Source: JAWKJY01 sp041393535
GTDB taxonomy: Bacteria; Actinomycetota; Thermoleophilia; Gaiellales; Gaiellaceae
Direction: 5' to 3'
Assembly (NCBI GenBank): GCA_041393535.1
Contig: JAWKJY010000005.1
Location: 62,001 to 126,000 of the forward strand
Length of the DNA: 64,000 bases
Part shown: piece after piece, positions 17,961 through 27,625 of the stretch
Layout of the letters: each line of letters opens with the position of its first letter
Numbering within the stretch: position 1 is the first letter of the stretch
Made by a program: the position numbers and the translations under genes
The notes under the pieces: generated by a model
What the model saw: only the letters and a program-made list of their open reading frames with translations
Told to the model about the DNA's origin: nothing
Database searches by the model: none

Positions 17961-18620
17961 TCAGCCGCTGCGGACGGCCTCGAGGATCGCCTGCGGCTCG
18001 GCGCGCCTCGTGTAGTCGGGGTCGACGAACGCGTACCGGATCGTCGAGTCCGGCGCGATCACGTACGACGCGGGGATCGGCAGCCGCCAGGAGCCGTCGA
18101 CGTTCCAGCCGGCGAGGTCGAGCCGGAACACGTCGAGGAAGAGTCGGCGGGCGGCCTCGTCCAGCTCGAACCCGAGCCCGTACGCGTCCGCGACCACGTT
18201 GCCCGCGTCCGTCAGCACCTCGAACTCGAGCGCGTTCTTCTCCTGGAACGTCAGCGAGTTGTCCGGCAGCTCCGGCGAGACCGCCACCAGGGTCGCCCCG
18301 CTCGTCCGCAGCTCAGGCAGCACGGCCTGATACGCCCGCACCTGCAGGCTGCAGTACGGTCACCAGCCGCCGCGGTAGAACGTGAGGACGACGGGGCCCG
18401 AGTCGAGCAGCCCGCCGAGCCGCGTCTGCCGGCCGAGCGCGTTCGGCAGCTCGAAGTCGGGCGCGCGAGCGCCGACCCCGAGCGCCCGGTCGACCGCCCC
18501 GGACTCGCGCAGCCAGCGGGCCGTCGCGGCCAGCGTCTCGTTCACCGCCGCCGGACGCGCGGCGGAGGACTCCGCCAGCTTCGCGTCGAGCTGCGCCTGC
18601 AGCCCTGCTTCCTCGCTCAT
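17961..18620 (-). CDS. Peroxiredoxin-like (AhpC/TSA) selenoprotein with in-frame UGA
   Basis: A 219-residue thioredoxin-fold protein of the AhpC/TSA peroxiredoxin-like family, read through a TGA at 18362-18360. The frame is identical on both sides: ...LTFYRGGW-(UGA)-PYCSLQVRAYQ... The family's invariant motif is FYRGGWCPYC, so UGA stands exactly at the redox cysteine, giving a U87-P-Y-C90 UxxC centre. A 6-bp hairpin with an AGGU loop begins 11 nt after the UGA (18349-18334), as in bacterial SECIS elements. The ATG at 18620 follows GGGAGGGACG. Expected activity: reduction of peroxides or disulfides. The alternative, a nonsense mutation, is less likely because the downstream half is fully conserved. 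Ordinary gene callers will split it. Confidence 0.85.
18334..18349 (-). promoter_or_regulatory. Bacterial SECIS-like hairpin
   Basis: On the mRNA strand, stem GCCTGC and GCGGGC (6 bp including one U-G) close an AGGU loop. Ten nucleotides separate it from the UGA, and the loop GGU begins 18 nt after it. In E. coli fdhF the SelB-binding loop is AGGUCU with GGU at nearly the same distance. This is the element expected for selenocysteine insertion. Confidence 0.7.
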
Positions 18621-18640
18621 CGTCCCTCCCTGTGCCGGGT

Positions 18641-18671
18641 GGAGCCGGGCGACGCGCCGCCGCCCGGCTCC
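18641..18671 (-). terminator. GC hairpin between DUF4386-like gene and selenoprotein gene
   Basis: GGAGCCGGGCG (18641-18651) and CGCCCGGCTCC (18661-18671) form a perfect 11-bp stem with a 9-nt loop, starting 6 nt after the upstream gene's stop. There is no U-tract, as is common in very GC-rich actinobacteria. Confidence 0.55.
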
Positions 18672-18676
18672 CGACT

Positions 18677-19465
18677 CTAGCCCGTGGCCGCCCCGGCGCG
18701 CCGCCGACCCGTGGCCGTGCCGGCGCCGAGCGAGCGCCCGAGGTCGATCCGCGGATCCGCCGTCGACGGCCCCGCCGGCCGCGTGCGCGCGCGAAGCAGC
18801 ACGATTCCAACCGCCACGAACCACGGGATCAGGCCGACGCCGAAGGCGAGCCCCAGGGCCTCGAGCGGCGGGACGACCGTCGCGAGCCCGGCCAGCCCGG
18901 CTGCGATGCCAAGGGCGCCCACCGGCCGCGGGAACGAGGCGCGCCTCCAGGCGGCGAGGCTCACGAGCAGCACCCAGGCGCCGCCGACGACCTCGTTGCC
19001 GCCGCCGAGCCCGTCCTGGACCGAGTCGAGCGTCGACCAGACGGACCGTGCCTGCGCGGGGTCGGCGGCCGCGAGGTCGGCGACGGTCCCCACGCCGATG
19101 CTCGCGATCATCCCGGCGGCGATCACCAGACCGGCCCAGACCAGCCCGAGCGCTCCGGCGACCTGCGCCAGCACGGGCGCGTCGCCCCTGAGTCGCTGGT
19201 GGAGGCCGAGCGCCAGCGGCACGAGCGCGAGCCCGAAGACGATCAGCGTGACGACGTACCAGGCGTGCAGCACCGCCTGGTTGTCCGCCACGAACGCGAC
19301 GGACTCGGCGGCCGTGGGCTCGCCGGTGGTGTACTCGCCAAGGGCGGTGGCGAGCATGGCGATGCCGAACACGAAGGTGCCGGCCAGCAGCAGGGCGGCC
19401 CATCCGCAGGGCCTCGCCCAGGCGCATCGCTGCGCGGGGCGCGTGGCGGGTGTCGTCGATCTCAT
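18677..19465 (-). CDS. Seven-helix membrane protein, DUF4386-like
   Basis: A 262-residue integral membrane protein with about six or seven hydrophobic helices, a positively charged N-terminus and a long Arg/Gly-rich C-terminal tail. The pattern (a helix pair, then WAGLVIAAGMIA, then a conserved LGGGNEVVGGAWVLLVS helix) resembles the DUF4386 family of unknown function. ATG 19465 follows GGAGGAGCG. A strong hairpin closes the gene. It lies between a GlxA-type regulator and the selenoprotein; no substrate can be inferred. Confidence 0.7.
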   Translation of the reverse strand: MRSTTPATRPAQRCAWARPCGWAALLLAGTFVFGIAMLATALGEYTTGEPTAAESVAFVADNQAVLHAWYVVTLIVFGLALVPLALGLHQRLRGDAPVLAQVAGALGLVWAGLVIAAGMIASIGVGTVADLAAADPAQARSVWSTLDSVQDGLGGGNEVVGGAWVLLVSLAAWRRASFPRPVGALGIAAGLAGLATVVPPLEALGLAFGVGLIPWFVAVGIVLLRARTRPAGPSTADPRIDLGRSLGAGTATGRRRAGAATG

Positions 19466-19573
19466 CGGGCGCTCCTCCGGTCGGTGGCGATCTCCTGCCT
19501 CGAGGATCCACCGCCGCCTGGCTCCCGGCCAGGTCCGATCGTTGACGATTCGTGCCAGGCTCGACCGGGCGGC

Positions 19574-20548
19574 TCAGCGGCCGTCGGCCGGAGGCCGGGT
19601 GAAGCGGGCGCGATACTCGGTCGGCGTGACGCCGACGATGCGCTCGAACGAGCGGATCAGCGTCGCGGCCGACCGGACCCCGGTCTGCCGCGCGATGCCC
19701 TGCAGCCCGTCGTCCGTCTGCTCGAGCAGACGGCGCACGGCGTCGATGCGGCAGCGCTCCACGTAGCGTGCGGGGCTCGTCCCGACCTCGCGCGTGAACG
19801 CCCGCTGGAAGCTGCGCTCGCTCATGTGCAGCCGCGCAGCGAGCGCGCGAACCGACAGGTCCTCCTCGGGATGGTCCGCGACGTGGGCCATGAGGTCGCT
19901 CATCGCCGTCCCGCCCGTCTCCTGCGCTGCCAGATGCATGCTGAACTGATCCTGGCCGCCCGCCCGCTGCAGGTAGACGACCATGTTCTTCGCCGCCGCG
20001 GCTGCGACCCGGGTTCCGTGATGCGTCCGCACCAGCTCGAGCGCGAGGTCGATGCCCGCCGTCACCCCCGCCGACGTCCACACGCCGTCGTGGGCGAAGA
20101 TCCGATTCGCGTCGACGTCGACGCGAGGATGCCGTCGCCGCAGCTGGTCGGCCAGCGCCCAGTGCGTCGTCGCGGTGCGACCGTCGAGCAGTCCGGTCTC
20201 GGCGAGCAGGAGGGCGCCGATGCAGACCGAGCCGATCTCCTCGCTCCTGCCGGCCAGCTCCCGCAGGGCCGCGACGAAGCCCTCGTCCTCGGCCGCCGCG
20301 AGCGTCGCCAGCCCGCCCGCAACGAGGAGCACGTCCGGGCGGAGGCCCGGATCGTGGATCTCCCGGTCGACGACGAGCCGAGGGCCGCTCGCCGTCGTCA
20401 CCTGCCCGACGGACGGCCCCACCAGCTCGATCTCGTAGGCAACCCCGCCGAGCACGTGGTTGGCGAAGTAGAAGACGTCGGCCGGCCCCAACACGTCCAG
20501 GGCCTGGACTCCCTCGAAGACGACGATCGCGACGGATCGGCTCCGCAT
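19574..20548 (-). CDS. GlxA family AraC-type transcriptional regulator
   Basis: A 324-residue regulator with an N-terminal DJ-1/PfpI domain (FEGVQALDVLGPADVF at residues 10-25, nucleophile-elbow cysteine in IGSVCIGALLLAETG) and a C-terminal AraC HTH pair (LAARLHMSERSFQRAFTREV, then IARQTGVRSAATLIRSFER). GlxA/FtrA regulators sense small metabolites through the inactive amidotransferase-like domain. The ATG at 20548 fits the domain start; TAGACT lies 11 nt upstream. The DUF4386-like gene downstream on the same strand may be its target. Confidence 0.9.
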   Translation of the reverse strand: MRSRSVAIVVFEGVQALDVLGPADVFYFANHVLGGVAYEIELVGPSVGQVTTASGPRLVVDREIHDPGLRPDVLLVAGGLATLAAAEDEGFVAALRELAGRSEEIGSVCIGALLLAETGLLDGRTATTHWALADQLRRRHPRVDVDANRIFAHDGVWTSAGVTAGIDLALELVRTHHGTRVAAAAAKNMVVYLQRAGGQDQFSMHLAAQETGGTAMSDLMAHVADHPEEDLSVRALAARLHMSERSFQRAFTREVGTSPARYVERCRIDAVRRLLEQTDDGLQGIARQTGVRSAATLIRSFERIVGVTPTEYRARFTRPPADGR

Positions 20549-20665
20549 GCGGCTCGATGAGTCTAGGGGCGGCGACATCCGGGCCGACGACCCGGCGGTG
20601 CCGGCCCCGGCCCGGCCATGCCTGCGCGTGCCGATCGGCGCACCGATCCGCGGGCACTTCCGGGA

Positions 20666-20738
20666 AGCCGACGGGGAGACTCGAACTCCCGACCCCATCA
20701 TTACGAGTGATGTGCTCTACCAGCTGAGCTACGTCGGC
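20666..20738 (-). tRNA. tRNA-Thr (anticodon CGT)
   Basis: A 73-nt cloverleaf on the minus strand. The acceptor stem GCCGACG pairs with CGTCGGC and the discriminator base is U. The D-arm has AGCTCAGCTGGTAGAGC. The anticodon stem CATCA/TGATG closes the loop CTCGTAA with anticodon CGT. The T-arm is GGGAG-TTCGAGT-CTCCC. CCA is not encoded. It reads ACG threonine codons. Confidence 0.97.
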
Positions 20739-20784
20739 GGGTCGCGCCTGACACTGTAGCCGGCTCGCGCGCGCGAGGACGCGC

Positions 20785-21531
20785 TCAGCCGCGGCCGAGG
20801 AGCGCCTCGACCGCAGGCGCGACCTCGTGCCAGCCCGCGACGACCGCGTCTGCCTCCGTCTCCTCCTCGGCGAGGGCGTGCAGGTGCTCCCGGGCGCGGA
20901 AGAGGATCGACCGCATCCCGGCGCCGCGGGCGCCCACGATGTCCGTCCGCTCCAGGTCGCCGACGTGGACGGCGCGGCCCGGCTCGGCGCCGAGGGCGTC
21001 GAGCGCGCGGGCGAACGCCGCGGGCTCGGGCTTCGCGACGCCCGTCTCGTCGGAGAAGACGAAGCTCGTGAAGTGGCCGGCGACGCCCTCGCGCTCGAGC
21101 AGCGCGCGCAGGACCGCGCCGGGCGAGAAGGCCGTGTCCGAGATGATCGCCAGGCGCGCGCGGTCGGCCAGCTCGGCCAGCGCCTCGCGGGCGCCCGGCA
21201 GGAGCCGGGGCGGGTGGCTGAGGACGCCCTGCGCGAACACGTGCGCGACCCGGTCGAGCGACTCGTCGGGCAGCTCGGCCCCGAGCTCGGCGAGCATCAC
21301 GCCGACGAGCTCCCGCGCGTGCGGCGTCCGGCGCTGCCCGAGCCAGTGGTGCTGGAAGTACGTGAGCGTCGCCTGCTGGGCCGCGTCGAACTGCGCCTCG
21401 TCGACGGTGCGGCCGACGGCGGCGAGCGCCTCGACGAGCGCGTCGCGCCGCTCGGCCCGACGCTCCGGCGCGCCCGTCTCGTCGACCAGCGTGTTCCAGA
21501 AGTCGATCGTGACGGCGACGATGCCGTCCAT
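20785..21531 (-). CDS. HAD superfamily hydrolase (atypical motif I)
   Basis: A 248-residue HAD-fold protein with an alpha-helical cap. Motif I reads TIDFWNTLV: the nucleophile Asp is present but the usual second Asp (DxD) is Trp. Motif II is IISDTAF, motif III contains KPEPAAF, and motif IV is HVGDLERTDIVGARGAGM. Most HADs are phosphatases needing the second Asp as acid/base, so catalysis may differ (for example dehalogenase-like) or be weak. The start overlaps the upstream gene's stop (TGATG). It is the last gene of a GST - membrane protein - HAD operon. Confidence 0.85.
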   Translation of the reverse strand: MDGIVAVTIDFWNTLVDETGAPERRAERRDALVEALAAVGRTVDEAQFDAAQQATLTYFQHHWLGQRRTPHARELVGVMLAELGAELPDESLDRVAHVFAQGVLSHPPRLLPGAREALAELADRARLAIISDTAFSPGAVLRALLEREGVAGHFTSFVFSDETGVAKPEPAAFARALDALGAEPGRAVHVGDLERTDIVGARGAGMRSILFRAREHLHALAEEETEADAVVAGWHEVAPAVEALLGRG

Positions 21532-22040
21532 CACCGCGTCACGACGATCACCACGACCACGACGATCATCATGACGATCGACCCGAGGGCCAGGGCGAGC
21601 TCGACGTTCCGTGGCAGCGTGAAGCCCCACGGAGGCGGCGTCGCCGGACCCGGGACGACCTGCTCGACCGTCGTCACCTCGCCGCTGCGGTAGCGCTCCA
21701 GCCGGCGCTCGTCGCCGCGGCAGCGGTAGACGAGCACGTCGTCGCCCGGCTCGACCTCGAGCGTCGCCTCGTCCTGCCAGGGGCCGACGACGTCGTCGAT
21801 CCGCAGCTCGCGCAGGGGGCCGATCCCGACCTCGAACGCGCCCTCCTCGTGCACCTCGGCGGCGATCGCGTCCCGGCGGACGACCGCGCCGGCCGCCTCG
21901 TCGCGGGCGACGAGCTCGAGCTCGCCGGCGCCGGTCGCGCGCAGCTCGACGAGGAGCGGCGCGAAGCCGGCGGCCGCGTAGTCCGCGGTGAGGGCCGCGA
22001 GGGCGCGCTCGAGGTCGCGTGCGACGACGGCGAGCCGCAC
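21531..22040 (-). CDS. Hypothetical C-tail-anchored protein in GST-HAD operon
   Basis: A 169-residue protein I do not recognise. Residues 1-145 are soluble and acidic (VRLAVVARDLERALAALTAD, later LEVEPGDDVLVYRCRGDER). The last 25 residues form a single very hydrophobic helix rich in Val, Ile and Met, ending VTR, which looks like a C-terminal membrane anchor. The GTG at 22040 is 3 nt after the GST stop, and its own stop overlaps the HAD start, so expression is tightly coupled to both. Confidence 0.65.
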   Translation of the reverse strand: MRLAVVARDLERALAALTADYAAAGFAPLLVELRATGAGELELVARDEAAGAVVRRDAIAAEVHEEGAFEVGIGPLRELRIDDVVGPWQDEATLEVEPGDDVLVYRCRGDERRLERYRSGEVTTVEQVVPGPATPPPWGFTLPRNVELALALGSIVMMIVVVVVIVVTR

Positions 22041-22042
22041 GG

Positions 22043-22675
22043 CTACTCCGTCAGGCCTTCCTGCTCGTAGACCCGGCGGATCGCCGGCCGCTCCGTGATG
22101 CGCCGGTAGTGGTCGCCGAGGGCGGGGGCGTCCCACCACCTCGGCTCCAGCCGCCGGCCCCAGCGGGTCAGCATCGCGAGGAACAGGTCGGCGCTCGTGA
22201 AGCGCCCGCCGACGAGGTAGCCGCCGCCGGCCGCGACCTCGGCGTCGAGCCAGTCGCGCGCCGTCGCCAGGCGCTCGCGCGCCGCCGCCGAGAGCGCGGC
22301 CTGCGCCTCCTCGCCCGGGATCGTCCGACCCGGCGAGAACACCTGGATGAACGTCGGCTGGAGCGTGTTCGTCAGGTGCGTCAGCCAGCGATACCAGAGC
22401 GCGCGCTCGGGCGTCCCGGGCGCCGGCGCGAGCCCCGCCTCCGGGAAGCGGTCCGAGAGGTGCATGACGATCGCCGCGGCCTCGTAGAGGCGCAGGTCGC
22501 CGTCGACGAGGGCGGGGATCCGCCCGTGCGGGTTGACCTCGCGGTAGTCGGCCGGCGAGACGACGACGTCGTTCTCGCGCACGACCTCGACGAGCCGGTA
22601 CTCGGCGCCCGCCTCCTCGAGCGCGCCGTGCGCCGCGAGGGCGGCGGAGCCGGGCAGGTAGTAGAGGGTGATCAC
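22043..22675 (-). CDS. Glutathione S-transferase-like protein
   Basis: A 210-residue protein with an N-terminal thioredoxin-like domain (MITLYYLPGSAALAAHGALE; the SAA segment holds the catalytic-position Ser) and NPHGRIPALV with the cis-proline, then ESA-site-like YEAAAIVMHLSDRF. The helical C-terminal domain has FTSADLFLAMLTRW. It resembles beta-class GSTs. Actinobacteria usually lack glutathione, so the natural thiol cofactor is uncertain. GTG 22675 follows GGGAGGAACGCG. First gene of a three-gene operon; divergent from the histidine kinase. Confidence 0.87.
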   Translation of the reverse strand: MITLYYLPGSAALAAHGALEEAGAEYRLVEVVRENDVVVSPADYREVNPHGRIPALVDGDLRLYEAAAIVMHLSDRFPEAGLAPAPGTPERALWYRWLTHLTNTLQPTFIQVFSPGRTIPGEEAQAALSAAARERLATARDWLDAEVAAGGGYLVGGRFTSADLFLAMLTRWGRRLEPRWWDAPALGDHYRRITERPAIRRVYEQEGLTE

Positions 22676-22781
22676 CGCGTTCCTCCCATCGTGGACCCGC
22701 CGGACGATACCCGCGCCGACCCGGCCGGCTGCTGCGGCGGTTGCCGGTAAAGAACGGGCCGCGCACGCCGACTCTCGGTGG

Positions 22782-24466
<1,685 letters not shown>

Positions 24467-24470
<4 letters not shown>

Positions 24471-25321
24471 CGGCGGTCGTCGCGCTTGCGGCGCGGGGCC
24501 GGCGCGCCGCCCTCGACCTCGCGGCACTGGTCGATCAGCACCTCGACGCCGCGGGAGGCCTTGTCGCCCTCGTCGAGCTGGACGACGCACGCGTCCTTCG
24601 TCACCTCGTAGGCGCGCACGACGCCGGCGCCCTGCGGCGTCTGGACGCGCGAGCCGACGCGCGGCGCGCGGTCGCGGAAGCTCTTGTAGACCGGGTGCTC
24701 GAACGCGAGGCAGCAGCGCAGCCGACCGCAGAGGCCCGTGATCCGGCCCGACGCCATCGGCAGGTCCTGGTCCTTCGCCATCCGCAGCGTGATCGGCTGC
24801 TCGTGCGAGGGGTACCGCGTGCAGCACATCTGGCCGCCGCACAGGCCGTGCCCGCCGCAGAGCCGCGCGGCCTCGCGCGGGCCGACGGAGCGCAGCTCGA
24901 CGCGCCGGTTCAGCCGCTTCGCGATGTCCCGCTGCAGCGCCGTCGTGTCGGGCCGCTCCTCCGAGCGGAACGAGAGGACGACCCGCGAGCCGTCGAACAC
25001 GACCTCGGCGCTCACCGGGGAGAGGTCGATCCCGTGCGCCTCGCGCAGCTCGCGGAAGACGGCCATCGCGCGCCGGGCCTCCTCGCGGTTCTGCTCGACG
25101 CGCTCGGCGTCCTCGTCGGTCGCGTGGCGCACGACGCGCTTCAGCGGCCCGGTCAGCTCGGCCTCGGGCACCTCGTGGACGGCCTGGACGACGCGGCCGT
25201 ACTCCTTGCCGCGCGCCGTCTGGCAGATGACCCGGTCGTTCCAGGCGAGCTCGAGCCCGTCCGGGTCGAACGAGTAGACCCGTCCGCCCGGCGAGAAGAC
25301 GACACCGACCACCTGGGGCAT
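24467..25321 (-). CDS. PSP1 domain protein, RicT (YaaT) family
   Basis: A 284-residue PSP1/RicT-family protein. The C-terminal domain contains the cysteine cluster CGGHGLCGGQMCC and later LCGRLRCCLAFEHPVY, matching the Fe-S-binding cysteines described for B. subtilis RicT, part of the Ric complex affecting RNA processing and development. A Lys/Arg-rich tail ends the protein. Its position next to holB and tmk is the conserved location of yaaT in Gram-positive genomes. ATG 25321 has TAGCGT 6 nt upstream, so it is leaderless from its own promoter. Confidence 0.92.
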
Positions 25322-25325
25322 GGCC

Positions 25326-26422
25326 TCACGCTAGCGGAGCGCCCGTGCCCAGCGGCGCGAGCGCCCGCCCGAGCCGCACGAGCAGCGCGTCGAGCGCGAG
25401 GCCGGCCTGCACCTGCAGCTCGAACGTCCGCCGCGTGTCGAGCACGGCCTCGATCGCGCGGGTCGCGGACTCCTGGCCCACCTCCGCGGCGTCGGCGACG
25501 AGCTGCTCCTGCCGGTCGGCGTTCATCGCCGCGCCGGTCGCGCCGGCGCCGACGACGAGCAGGTCGCGGTACCAGCTCGCGAGCACGTCGAGCGCCTCGA
25601 CGATCTCCTCCCGCTCCGCGGCCCGCCCGGCCCGCCGCTCCCGCTGCTCCTGCTCGCGCGCCGTGAGCGACTCGTCCGCCTGCTCCCGCACGCTCGCGCG
25701 GGCGGCCTCGGCGCGCGCCGCCGCGACGTCGAGGATCTGCCGGGCGCCGCGCTGCGCGTCGAACGACGGGTCGCGGTAGACGGCGCGGGCGAGGTCGAGC
25801 AGCCCGTCGCGGACGGCCGCGCGCTCCGGGTCGGCGAGCCGCGCCGCGCGGTCGAGCCGGCCGGCCGCGAGCCGCGCGAGCGACGCGGCCTCGGCGGGCC
25901 CGAGCTCCGGGTGCTCGACGGCGAACCAGCTCCAGGGCTGGCCTGGCGGGAGAGCCGGCGGAACAGGACGGACTGGCAGCGCGAGCGGATCGTGTCCGGG
26001 ACGGGCGCGAGCCGGTCGGCGACGAGGACGACGACGGCGTACGGCGGCGGCTCCTCGAGGCTCTTCAGCAGGGCGTCCGAGGCGTCCTCGTTCATCAGGT
26101 CGGCGCCGAGGACGAGGTAGACCCGCCGCTCCGCCTCGAACGGGCGCAGGTGCAGGTCGTGCCGGAGCGCGTGGATGTCGTCGATCCGGATCTGCTCGCC
26201 CAGCGGCTCGAGCACGTAGAGGTCGGGGTGCGTGCGGCGCTCGGCGCGGTGCTCGTCGCACAGGATCGCTCCCGCGAAGGCGAGCGCGGCCGCCCGCTTG
26301 CCGACCCCGCGCGGGCCGTGCAGCAGGTACGCGTGCGCCGGCCCCTCCGCGAGCGCGGCCGTCAGCAGGCGCTTCGCCTCGGCCTGCTCGGGCAGGTCGC
26401 GGAACGGGTCGGGCGCGCTCAC
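25326..26422 (-). pseudogene. holB: DNA polymerase III delta-prime subunit, frameshifted
   Basis: The clamp-loader delta-prime subunit, about 365 residues if repaired. GTG 26422 overlaps the tmk stop (GTGA). The N-terminal AAA+ part has Walker A-like HGPRGVGKRAAAL and the sensor region LLKSLEEPPP...TIRSRCQSV. Near 25929-25955 the frame shifts by -1: homology leaves FRRLSRQ and resumes as WFAVEHPELGPAEA and GRLDRAARLADPE in the other frame, to the stop at 25326. One missing base restores 366 whole codons. Because holB is essential, a sequencing error is more likely than a true break. The lost base fits a C missing from GGCCCAG. Confidence 0.85.
25328..25333 (-). promoter_or_regulatory. -10 box TAGCGT of leaderless ricT-like gene
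   Basis: TAGCGT on the minus strand is followed by exactly 6 nt and the ATG at 25321. It lies inside the 3' end of holB, so the gene has a promoter separate from tmk-holB. Confidence 0.55.
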
Positions 26423-27009
26423 GCGAGCGCCTCCTCGACGCGCGCGGCGACCTCGTCCGGGGTCCCCAGCCCGTCGACGACGCGGATCCGCTCCGGGAAG
26501 CGCCGCCCGAGCTCGGCGTAGGCGTCGGCGACGCGCGCGGCGAAGGCGATCCCCTCGCGCTCGATCCTGTCGGCGCGCTCGCCTGCCCGGCGCGCGAGCG
26601 CGTCCTCGGGCGGCACCGAGACGAGGATCGTCCGGTCGGGGGCGACGTCGCCGATCGCGAGCCGGTTCAGCTCGAGCACGCGGTCGATCCCGAGCCCGCG
26701 CGCGCCGCCCTGGTAGGCGAGCGAGGAGTCGAGGAAGCGGTCGCAGACGACCCAGGCGCCGCGGGCGCGGGCGGGCAGGACGACCTCCTCGACGAGCTGC
26801 GCGCGCGCCGCCGCGAACAGCGCGGCCTCGGCCCACGGCGTCATCGCGACCCCGTCGAGCAGCAGCCCGCGGACGCCCTCGCCGAGCGGCGTCCCGCCCG
26901 GCTCGCGCGTCGCGACGACCTCGTGCCCGGCCGCGCGCAGCCGCGCCGCGAGCAGCGCGGCCTGCGTCGACTTGCCGCACCCGTCGATCCCCTCGAAGCT
27001 GACGAACAC
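26419..27009 (-). CDS. tmk: Thymidylate kinase
   Basis: A 196-residue dTMP kinase making dTDP for DNA synthesis. The P-loop is FEGIDGCGKST (residues 4-14), followed by ATREPGGTPLGE, the DRFLDSSLAYQGG motif and the LID region ADRIEREG. The start is GTG 27009 with TATCCT 6 nt upstream and no ribosome site, so it appears leaderless. holB follows with a GTGA overlap, the usual tmk-holB arrangement. Confidence 0.95.
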   Translation of the reverse strand: MFVSFEGIDGCGKSTQAALLAARLRAAGHEVVATREPGGTPLGEGVRGLLLDGVAMTPWAEAALFAAARAQLVEEVVLPARARGAWVVCDRFLDSSLAYQGGARGLGIDRVLELNRLAIGDVAPDRTILVSVPPEDALARRAGERADRIEREGIAFAARVADAYAELGRRFPERIRVVDGLGTPDEVAARVEEALA

Positions 27010-27015
27010 GCCCGG

Positions 27016-27021
27016 AGGATA
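27016..27021 (-). promoter_or_regulatory. -10 box TATCCT of leaderless tmk
   Basis: TATCCT on the minus strand, a 6-nt spacer and GTG at 27009. It drives tmk-holB and is divergent from the LytR_C gene. Confidence 0.55.
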
Positions 27022-27060
27022 CGGGGGAGGAGGCCCTCCGTCGGCGCCGAACCCGGGACG

Positions 27061-27588
27061 ATGGATCACCCGCTGCCATTCCCCCGCCGCTCCGGCACGG
27101 CGCCGAACTGGCGTCGCGTGACGATCGTGCTCGGCGCGGTCGCAGCCGTCGAGCTCATCGCCCTCCTCGTCGTCCTCGTCGCCGTCGTCCTGCGCCCGGA
27201 GAAGGCCGCGAGCGTGACCCCGGCGACGCCGGCGGCCAGCGCGCCCGCCGAGGCCGGCAAGCCGGCCGCCGGCCGCGAGCCCGCCGCCGTCGCCGACCTG
27301 CCGCGCGGCCGCACCGCCGTCCTCGTCCTGAACGGGAACGGCGCCTCGGGCGCCGCCTCGGGCGCCGCCGACAGCCTGCGCGGGCTCGCCTACAAGGTCG
27401 TCTCGGTCGGGAACGCCTCCCGCCTCGACTACTCCCGGAGCGTCGTCATGTACCGCCCGGGCTACCGCGGCGAGGCCGAGCGGCTGGCGAAGGACCTGAA
27501 GCTCGGCGTGCGCGCCGTCGGCCCGCTCGACGGGATGAAGGCGTCCGAGGCGAAGGGCGCCCAGCTCGTCCTGATCGTCGGCGGGTAG
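27061..27588 (+). CDS. Membrane-anchored LytR_C domain protein
   Basis: A 175-residue protein with a short cytoplasmic N-terminus, one helix (about residues 22-46), an Ala/Pro-rich linker and a C-terminal LytR_C-type domain (TAVLVLNGNGASGAASGAAD, then YKVVSVGNASRLDYSRS). LytR_C domains occur beside LytR-CpsA-Psr proteins and on stand-alone cell-envelope proteins of unknown action. ATG 27061 is divergent from tmk. The extracytoplasmic domain suggests a cell-wall role. Confidence 0.82.
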   Translation: MDHPLPFPRRSGTAPNWRRVTIVLGAVAAVELIALLVVLVAVVLRPEKAASVTPATPAASAPAEAGKPAAGREPAAVADLPRGRTAVLVLNGNGASGAASGAADSLRGLAYKVVSVGNASRLDYSRSVVMYRPGYRGEAERLAKDLKLGVRAVGPLDGMKASEAKGAQLVLIVGG

Positions 27589-27625
27589 CCCCGCGGCCGA
27601 GGCCGCCATCGGTCCGGCGCAGCCG

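Noticed and set aside
20666..20738. tRNA-Thr as an integration site of a mobile element
   Set aside because: No integrase and no duplicated tRNA 3' end found nearby; flanking genes are ordinary.
25929..25955. Programmed -1 ribosomal frameshift in holB
   Set aside because: No X XXY YYZ slippery heptamer and no downstream pseudoknot recognised; a missing C explains it and recurs in other genes.
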